Below, in pieces: positions 51,157 through 58,400 of a stretch of 64,000 bases of DNA (position 1 is its first letter; each line of letters begins with the position of its first letter). The position numbers were made by a program, and so were the translations under genes. Origin of the DNA: Aptenodytes patagonicus (taxonomy: Eukaryota > Chordata > Aves > Sphenisciformes > Spheniscidae); contig NW_027472018.1 of the NCBI RefSeq assembly GCF_965638725.1, positions 372,001 to 436,000 of the forward strand, read 5' to 3'. The notes under the pieces were generated by a model that was given only the letters and a program-made list of their open reading frames with translations, was not told the origin of the DNA and searched no databases.

Positions 51157-51926
51157 GTTTCCAAGGACATCCCATAAACTGAGAGAGGAGTGTCTGGAGA
51201 GCAGCCCTGCAGAAAGGGATCTGGGGGTGCTGGTCGGCAGCAGGGTCAATAGGAGCCAGGCTGCCCAGGCAGCCCAGAGGGCAAACCGCATCCTGGGGTG
51301 CATCAAACGCAACAAAACCAGTCGGTCAAGAGAGGGGATTGTCCCGCTGTATTCAGTGTTGGTGTGGCCTCACCTGGAGTTCTGTGTGCAGTTCTGGGCC
51401 CCACCATTTAAGAAGGATGTGAAGGTCCTCGAATGCATCCAGAGGAGGGCAACAAAGCTGGTGAAGGGCTGGAAGGCATGTCCTGTGAGGAGCGGCTGAG
51501 GACTCTGGGTTTGTCTCATTTGGAGAGAAGGCTGAGGGGTGACCTCATCACTCTCTACAGCTTCCTGAGGAGGGGATGTGGAGAAGGAGATGCTGATCTC
51601 TTCTCCCTGGCATCCAGGGACAGGACACCTGGGAGCGGTTCAAAGCTGCGCCAGGGGAGGTTCAGACTTGACACGAGGAAGCATTCCTTTACTGAAAGGG
51701 TGTTCAAGCCTGGAACAGGCTTCATAGAGAGGTGGTTGATGCCGCAAGCCTGTCAGTGTTCAAGAGGCGTTTGGACAATGCCCTTAAATAACATGCTTTA
51801 ACTTTTGGTCAGCCCTGAAGTGGTCAGGCAGTTGGACTAGGTGATCGTTGTACGTCCCTTCCAGCAGAAATACTCTATTATTCTATTCTATTCTATTCTA
51901 TTCTATTCTATTCTATTCTATTCTAT
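51157..51926 (+). mobile_element. CR1 LINE, 3' portion ending in a pentanucleotide tail
   Basis: Plus-strand CR1: GAGAGCAGCCCTGCAGAAAG, GGATCTGGGGGTGCTGGTCG, ATCCTGGGGTGCATCAAACG, CGGCTGAGGACTCTGGGTTT, GGAACAGGCTTCATAGAGAGG and GTTGGACTAGGTGATCGTTG. The usual TTCTATGATTC tail is replaced by an extended TTCTA array. A decayed RT C-terminal reading frame is visible at 51,131-51,499. Confidence 0.93.
51881..51926 (+). repeat. (TTCTA)n pentanucleotide microsatellite
   Basis: Nine TTCTA units form the end of the adjoining CR1 copy. They probably expanded from the CR1 3' tail repeat (ATTCTATG). Confidence 0.95.
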
Positions 51927-51997
51927 GATTGCTCCCTACAGCAAGCCTTTCCTCCTAGGCCTCACCCAGCACCACCACGTTAATGCCAACACCCGAA

Positions 51998-52064
51998 TGC
52001 CTGCCTGCCTGCCTGCCTGCCTCCCTCCCTCCCTCCCTCCCTGCCTGCCTCCCTCCCTCCCTCC
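51998..52064 (+). repeat. Compound (TGCC)n/(TCCC)n tetranucleotide repeat
   Basis: Five or more TGCC units, then TCCC units, two TGCC units and TCCC units again. The compound array lies about 460 bp upstream of the TMUB1 start codon, at the edge of its CpG island. Confidence 0.95.
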
Positions 52065-52169
52065 GTTTGAACCCAGGCCCGGCTGCTGCCATCCTTGAGG
52101 CCCCGTCCTCCAGCCACCCCGGAGCACCACATCTCCTCAGGCTGGGCCCAGCAGGGCCGAGCACTTCTC

Positions 52170-52526
52170 AAGCCGATAATGGCGGATGAGGGAAGGGCCC
52201 TGGCCGAGGAACTCCGACGGCGCAGGCCCAGCCTGGCGCGGGGCACGCCGGGAGCTGTAGTCCCGTGCCTGGGACTACAGGGGCACATCCGGCACGCCCA
52301 GCCGCAGAGGCGGGACTACAGCTCCCGGCGTGCCCCGCGAGGGAGGCCTCCGCGCTTGCGCAGATCAGGACTACAGCTCCCGGCGTGCCTTGCTGCGAGG
52401 CGGAAGCGGCGCGATGGCGGCAGGTGAGGGGCCCGGGCCGGCCGCAGCTCCCGTCGCCTGCGGCCCGGCGGGCTGACGGCCGCGCTCTACGCCCTCTGGT
52501 CGGTATCTGGTGCCGCCGCCGCCGCC
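52170..52526 (+). promoter_or_regulatory. TMUB1: TMUB1 CpG-island promoter with three ZNF143-type motifs
   Basis: The motif ACTACAGCTCCCGGCGTGCC, a match to the ACTAYRNNNCCCR promoter element bound by ZNF143/Staf, occurs three times: inverted at 52,241-52,264, and direct at 52,312-52,335 and 52,368-52,389. Between the first two, CTGTAGTCCC and GGGACTACAG form a 10-bp inverted repeat with a 6-bp spacer (52,255-52,280). Downstream are an ETS-like CGGAAGC (52,401-52,407) and a YY1-like GATGGCGGC (52,413-52,421). A donor-like CAG|GTGAGG follows at 52,423/52,424, so a short untranslated exon may end there; its acceptor is not clear. No TATA box is seen. Confidence 0.75.
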
Positions 52527-53657
52527 ATGGCGCTGATCGAGGGCGTTGGCGATGAGGTGACCGTGCTCTTCGCGTTGTTGCTGGTCGCTGTGGTGCTGGG
52601 GTTGGCCTGGGCCTCCACCCGCGCCCCCGAGCCCGCCGCGACGCCCCGCGACGCCGCGGCGCTGCCCGAAGAGGGTCCGAGCGCTGCCCCGACCCCCGTC
52701 GAGCAAAAGGTCCCGGCGGCGGCGGCGGCCGCAGCGGCCCCCGATGGGGCGGGCGGGCTGGCGGCGGGGCTGCGGCCCCGGGCCGGCCCCGCACCCGCGC
52801 AGGGCCCCCTCGGTGAGGGGGACGGCGGCCCCGCCGAGCCCACCATGGTGCTGCGGCTGAAGTTCCTCAACGACACGGAGCGCCTGGCCCGGGTGCGCCC
52901 CGGCGACACCGTCGGGGCCCTGAAGAGGTGAGGGGCGGGGCAGGCTGGTTCTCCCGCGGCACAGGCTCGGGGCTGTCCCGGCAGGGGGCGGCGCTGGGGG
53001 CGTCCCCGAGCCCCGCCGGCAGCTCCTTCCCTCCCTGGAGCAGCTGGGAGCTGCCGCTCTCACCCTTGTGCGGTGCGTGTGGCTGTGCCCGTCCCTGGCG
53101 GGGCCATCTGATGGCCCATCCTGGCAGGCGCTTTCGCTTCTGGTAACGCCAGGGGCGGCTGATGGTGAAGCGTGGGCACAGGGGTGCGGGCAGAGCAGGC
53201 AGTCAAGGTGGGCGCGTTCGCAGCCTGCTCCTTGGGGGGGTGGACGGAGGGGATGCTGTCCTGGCGGGAGCGTGACGTTTCCCTCCTTGTCCCCCACCCC
53301 AGGGACTATTTCCCTGGGCAGGAGCAGCAAGTGCGGCTGATCTACCAGGGCCAGCTGCTGCGCGATGACACCCAGAGCCTGGCCGCCCTGCACCTCGCCC
53401 ACAACAGCGTCCTGCACTGCCACATCTCCCAGCACAGCCCGGCCCCCGCGCCTGCCGGCCCCCGCGCCTCCACCGACCCCGTGCACGCCGCCCTCAACGT
53501 GGGCAGCCTCATGCTGCCGCTCTTCGTGCTGATGCTGGCCGTGCTCTGGTACTTCCAGCTGCAGTACCGCCACGTCTTCACTGCCACCGCGACCACCTTC
53601 CTGGCTGGCCTCACCCTCCTCTTCAGCTTCATGGCCTTCACCATGTACCGCAGATAG
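52527..53657 (+). CDS. TMUB1: TMUB1, transmembrane and ubiquitin-like domain protein 1 (complete, 2 coding exons)
   Basis: The exons are 52,527-52,927 and 53,303-53,657, joined at AAGAG|GTGAGG and CCCCAG|GGAC, giving 251 residues. The start lies in a perfect Kozak context (GCCGCCATGG). An N-terminal membrane segment spans about residues 11-31. A low-complexity Pro/Ala linker (about 32-105, with an Ala run) leads to a ubiquitin-like domain (about 107-180) containing VRLIYQGQLL and LHLAHNSVLHCHI. Two C-terminal membrane segments lie at about 198-218 and 226-246, and the protein ends MYRR. Length and architecture match vertebrate TMUB1 (about 246 residues in human, from memory). Known roles: an ER-membrane protein that links ERAD components and shuttles in hepatocytes (HOPS). 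It shares strand with FASTK immediately downstream. Confidence 0.97.
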
Positions 53658-53694
53658 CACGGCCCCGTGCCCCAAAAGGAGCCGCTGCACCCGG

Positions 53695-53700
53695 AATAAA
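53695..53700 (+). terminator. TMUB1: Poly(A) signal of TMUB1
   Basis: AATAAA lies 38 bp after the TMUB1 stop codon, followed by a GT-rich stretch (GGTCCCGGGTGGAGTCTG). This predicts a very short 3' UTR. Confidence 0.85.
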
Positions 53701-54440
53701 CTCGGTCCCGGGTGGAGTCTGCCTGCCGCACCTGAACCTGGGGGGGGGGTCTGGGCCGTGGACTCTGTCCCCCGGGGCTGCAGGATCTGGCGGGTCCGAG
53801 GGAGCTGGCGTCCAGGTGGGAGGCAGGCAGCCTGCCCACACGCTGTGTCCCGTGGCTCGGGCAGTGCTGCAGCTGGAGCCGGAGCCAGGGTTGCTGCAGG
53901 AGCGAGTGCTGTTGTACCTCGGGGGGGGGGTCCCGGCACCCCCCCAGCCCCTCATGGGGCCTCTGCCTGGCCCCCCCCTGTCCTGCCCGCTGCTCCCGCA
54001 CCCCGCGGCCGGCTGGCTCCGTGCCCGGGAGCTCCTGCGGCCCCCCCGCACGCTGCTCCTGCGTGGGACGGTGACCGCTCCCCCCGGGGCTGGGGCTGCC
54101 TCCCCACGGGGGGACTGTCCGGCCGCCCAGCCCTTCCCAGGGGCTGCTCCCCGGGGGTCCCGGTGCCGGCGGGGGGACGCGCTCCCCGCCGCTCTGTTAC
54201 GATTAAAGAGGAAGAACTGTGAACGGTCGCGGCCTCCCGGCTCTGCTGCGCCCCGGCGGGGACCGGGGAGGTGGGAGGGGCGGGGCTCCGGGGCGGGGGG
54301 CGGGGCTCCGGGGCAGGGGGCGGGTCTTCTCCGGCGGCGCCCTCCCAGCGGCAGCGGGCGGGGCCCGCGGGGCGGGGCTCGCGCCTCGGGCCACGCGTTC
54401 CGCAGGGCCGCAGCGCGCCTGCGCCAGCGGAGCCGCCCCG
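53701..54440 (+). other. TMUB1-FASTK intergenic segment with an unexplained open frame
   Basis: GC-rich sequence with no identified gene. One plus-strand frame is open from 53,816 to 54,634 and has a Leu/Pro-rich product. An ATTAAA poly(A)-type hexamer sits at 54,202-54,207. I do not recognise the product. High GC keeps stops rare here (the minus strand is open as well), so it may be chance; an alternative TMUB1 3' exon or a small uncharacterised gene are other readings. Confidence 0.4.
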
Positions 54441-54680
54441 CCCCTTCGCGAGGCGCTCGCTCATTGGGGGACGGATGGAGGCTATTTCCATACGCCGCTA
54501 CGCACGCCGCCGGAGCCCGCGCGGCCGGCCCCGCCCCCGGAAGTGTGGGCCGCGCGGGGGGCGGGGCCGCGGCGTCCCTCGGCCCTACGGGGGCTGTCGG
54601 GAAGATGGCGGACTCGGTGTCCGGGCGGTGCTGAGCGGCCGGGGCGGCGGCGGGTCCCAGCGCGGCCGCGAGAGCCATGT
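54440..54680 (+). promoter_or_regulatory. FASTK: FASTK CpG-island promoter with ETS and YY1 motifs
   Basis: A perfect ETS/GABP site CCGGAAGTG (54,537-54,545) next to CCGCCCCCGG is followed about 60 bp later by AAGATGGCGGAC (54,602-54,613), a consensus YY1 element usually located at or just after the start site. The same ATG opens a nine-codon upstream reading frame ending at TGA 54,632-54,634. The leader exon must splice to an acceptor at 55,363-55,364; its donor is not obvious. Confidence 0.65.
54605..54634 (+). other. FASTK: Short upstream ORF in the FASTK leader
   Basis: ATG embedded in the YY1-type element AAGATGGCGG opens a nine-residue frame (MADSVSGRC) that closes with TGA well before the FASTK start. 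If transcription begins upstream of it, it could reduce FASTK translation. If the YY1 element marks the start site itself, the ATG may be at or near the cap and be skipped. Confidence 0.45.
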
Positions 54681-54847
54681 AGGGCCGGGCCGGGGACCGG
54701 GAGCCGGGCGGGACGAGGGGTGGGGGGCGGGCCGGGCACCGCGGGGCCCGTCTAGGCCGGAGGGGTGGGGATGGGGCACCCCGGCGATGGGCGTCTGGGT
54801 GGGCCGGGTGTCGCGGTCCCGGCGCGGCCCAGCCCGGCTCGGTCGTC

Positions 54848-55250
54848 CCGGTACCGAGGGAGGAGCGCTCAGTGCGGCCCGGGGATTCCGGTACCGAGGG
54901 AGGAGCGCTCAGTGCGGCTCGGGGGTCCCGGTACCGGGGTGGGGGGGAAGATCGGGGCGGCCCTGGGGTCCTGGTACCGGACGGGGATCTGTACGTGCCG
55001 GGGCCCCTGGGACAAGGGGGATCTGCGAGCCGGGAGCCCCGGGAGCGGGGAGGGGGCTGTGTGGGCCAGGGGACTTCAGGGTGGGGACGCCTGTGCAGGC
55101 TGGGGATCCCGGGACAACGGGGCTTGTGTGGGCCAGGGCACTTCGGGCCGGGCGGCCTGTGCAGGGTGGGGGTCCCGGTACCAAGGGGATCTCTGCGCGT
55201 GGTGGGACCCCAGAACAGGGAGCTGTGTGGGCCAGGTACCCCTGGACTGG
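54848..55250 (+). repeat. GC-rich minisatellites in FASTK intron 1
   Basis: A 40-bp unit starting CCGGTACCGAGGGAGGAGCG recurs at 54,848, 54,888 and (partial) 54,928, nearly identical between the first two. Farther right, a looser repeat with GTGTGGGCCAGG recurs at about 55,058, 55,127 and 55,224, and CCTGTGCAGG recurs twice. These repeats keep frames open without coding meaning. Confidence 0.8.
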
Positions 55251-55409
55251 GGCGGATCTGTGTGGGTAGGGGGTCCCAGCGTGGGCTCCATGTGTCCCTT
55301 GCTGGCTCCAGCTGACCCAGAGGCACAAGCTCGCCACCCTCCTCACCCCACCTCTCGTCCCCAGGATCTCCCGGTTCTCCAAAGCCTCTCGAGCCGCCCT
55401 GCCCTCGCC

Positions 55410-58400
55410 ATGCTGCGCCTGCTGCCATGGCTCCGTGCTCTGACCCGAGAAAGCGTGCGGCCCGGAGTCCTGCAGGGCCTGGCTGCTGGTGACAGGAGCA
55501 GGGCCGGGATGTATCCCACCTGCTACTGTGCAGGCAAAGCTAAGCAGCGGGCTGTGCTGCTCCCCCTGGACCCCTACGGCCATGGGCTGCTGCACACCTT
55601 TCCCCCGGACGCCTACAGGACTCGAGGTCATGGCAAGAGGAAGAGCTGGAACTTCATCCACGAGAAGATGAGTTATGACACCTTCTTCACAATGAAGCGT
55701 CTGATAGAGCGCTCGCGCAGTGTGGGGGAAGTGCTGCGGTGGGTCACTCAGAACCCCAGCAAGGTGTCAGCCAGCCACTACCCCATCGCCCTGCACAAGC
55801 TGGGCCAGCTCTTGCAGCAGCAGCAGCAGCAGGGCCAGGCCACGGTGAACGGGGAGAGCCGCGGGCCCGGCCAGATGCTGGAGCAGCCGGAGTTTCAGAC
55901 TCTCTGTCAGGCCATCATCAGTGGCTGCTCCAAGTTCGATAATTTCAGCATTGTCAACTGCCTGTACGCCGCTGCCGCACTGGGTGAGTGTCCCAGGCTG
56001 CCAGCGTCTGCCTGCGTGGGGTCACTGGCAGAGGGCGGGGGAGGCGGGCAGGGCAGTGGGACACGGGCCGGTGCTTGGGTTTGTGAGGTGAAAGGAGAGC
56101 TTCCCGGTCCGGCTGCCACGGAACAAGGAAGGACGTGCCGGAACAGGAGCCGGTGTCTGGGTTTGTGTGTGGATTTACGTGTGATGGTGGCTTTGTGGCA
56201 GATGGAGTTGTGCCCTTTGAAGGAGGAGGCTCTGCTTGGGATATGCAGCAGGAAGGCAGTCAGGCGGACTGACTGCTCCAGGGGGGCTTGGCTCTCTGCA
56301 GCACCCGGCATGTCGGCCCGAAAGGCAGCCGAAGCGGTGGCCAGCGCTGCCTGGCAGGACCGGGATAAACCGCTCCTTGACTTTTGTTCCAGCCCCTGAA
56401 AATCAGCAAACATCTGAGCATCGAAGTGTGAGATGCGAGATCTTGGCTAAACCCTTTGCAAGCCATGAGCCCTCTGTCATCGGGAGTTTAATATTCAGGA
56501 GAAAAGGTTCAGGCCGGTTCCTGCGCAGCAGCTGCTGGGCCGGCTGGTGGGCTGTGTCCCGGGGGGCTCGCACTTTGCTAGGCCGGGAGCCCCTGAGGGC
56601 CCTGCAGATTCTCCTGCCTGTGAGGAAGGGGATCGCGTGTGGTGGTTGCCTGCGGCGGCAGGTGCCTGCCCTCCCCGCCCCAGCGGTTCCTGCCAGCCCT
56701 GCGCTCCTCTGTCCCATGCGCACGGTTCCTGCCCTTGTATTTGCTTTTTTTTTCCACCGCAGCTGCACGCTGGGCTGAGGCCTCGGCTGAGCCGCGTACG
56801 GAGACGCCCAGTCCCTGCCGCGGGTTGATGCAGTAACTCTAGATCCCGCTGAAGGGGGGAGGGAAGACATTTCTGCTCTTCCCCACTCTGTCTCACGGCG
56901 CCTTGTGTTTGTTGACACTGAACTCTGGGCTGCCAGGCGCCTCTCCCCTCAGCTGGGCTCCCCCCAGCCTGCTCTGGTTTTGACCCACACTTTGTTCTCC
57001 GTCAGTCGCCCTTCCCTGCTCACCATGCTTACCCGGTCATTAATAAAAATGCTAACCCGCCTTTTTGAGGCCTTTTTAAGGAACAAAGCAACTGCTCAGA
57101 CCAATTCTTCACTTTCCACCTTCTGACTGATTTTTGATTAATGATAAAATGCAGCAACTTACCCCATGCTGCCTTCGTTGCTTTAAAGCCCTTTTGAAAA
57201 TTGAAGTCTTGTCAGCTGGCTTAGGAGACCAGTGGGCTGCCAGGGCCTCATACAGTGCGTAATGCTTCGTGCATCTCCTGAAAATATCTCTCCTGACACG
57301 CGAAGGATGGCCTTTGCCTTTTCTCGTAACCACACTGTGTGCCTTGCCCCTTGTCTTTCCGTGGTTGAATAATACGTCCAGAGTTGAAGGAAAGCATTTC
57401 ACCCAGGAGCCGAGTTTGAATGACTAAAGCTAAACTAGAAAATGGGAGAGGGTTAGAAATGTGGAAGGATTAATTCCTGTCATACATGGACAGTTTTTAT
57501 TTTGATAATGTGCTGATGTCTTACTTGTTTTCCAACCAAAACTTTTTTTAAAGTACTTTTTGAGGTGTATTATTTATCTTTAAGAAGTTTGAGACGTAAG
57601 AAATAAACCTTGCTTTTGCGGATGAACTAAAGGACTTCCATTTTGGTGGAGTGGGTGGGAATAATCCAACGGCTCCAAATTACTTTTTCCGTGGTGCAGA
57701 TGCACTGATGTTCTGGTCAGGCTTTGCCAAACCGGTCCTCTTTCCCTTTCTCATCTCTGGTTTGATCACTGACACGGCAAATCTGTCCTTCTCTGGCTGT
57801 AGTCTCGTGCCTGAGCTTACGAGGATGGTTGTGCCTAGTGAAGACGAGAGGTGGGGTCCGGGCGTCCCTAACCCCTTCCCTGTCGCAGGCCTGCCTGGGG
57901 AATCGCCGCTGGTGCGTGTGCTGGAGGACGAATCCCGGAGCCGCCTGGGCCGCTTCAACCAGAAGGACGTCTCCATGGTCTTCAGCAGCGTGATGAGGCT
58001 CCACCCGTCCAGCCCCCACCCCCTGGTCGAGTCTTGCCTCAGCAGCTTGGAGCGGCATCTGGAGAAGGAGCGCCACCCCCAGACCCTCTTCCTGCTCCTC
58101 TCCTACTACCGGCTGCGAGCGCAGGCACTGCAGGGACACCCGGCCTCCGACCAGCAGCTGATCAACAACCGCAAGATCCTGCGCCTTGTCAGGCACACAC
58201 TGGGGCAAGTGAGTGCCATGCGGGAGCACGAGCTGGCCCTCTTGGACGAGATGCTGGCTCTGTGCGCCCAGGAGGCGAACAACAAGGCCCTGGAGGCCAT
58301 CTTCAGCTCTCAGCTCTTCTACGAGAACCGCCAAGAGCGATTCATCCGCAGTATGGCAGGTGAGGGCAGGGTCTGCCCAGGCAGGGTCCCAGCCTTGCCC

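Larger units (their letters stand above)
24340..52150. other. Intergenic spacer between divergent AGAP3 and TMUB1
   Basis: No coding exon can be recognised in about 28 kb. The spacer contains the CR1 fragments, minisatellites, two solo LTRs and simple repeats listed separately. The stretches 32.2-36.5, 38.3-39.6, 40.1-43.8, 44.6-45.5 and 45.9-50.1 kb show nothing definite. They are moderately GC-rich with many spurious open frames, none with a recognisable domain, a convincing Kozak context or splice-linked homology. A distal alternative AGAP3 first exon or a lncRNA cannot be excluded by reading alone. Confidence 0.6.

Noticed and set aside
51131-51801. Two overlapping plus-strand frames of 122 codons that look protein-like
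   Set aside because: They are the decayed C-terminal ORF2 and 3' region of CR1, in different frames.
52413-52423. ATGGCGGCAG followed by GTGAGG as a first coding exon of a TMUB1 isoform
   Set aside because: Joining to the second coding exon breaks the reading frame and no suitable acceptor lies between. The ATG is better explained as a YY1-type element or part of the leader.
53638-55428. 596-codon minus-strand frame opposite TMUB1 exon 2 and the FASTK promoter
   Set aside because: Low-complexity Pro/Arg product antisense to well-supported exons and minisatellites; a GC artefact.
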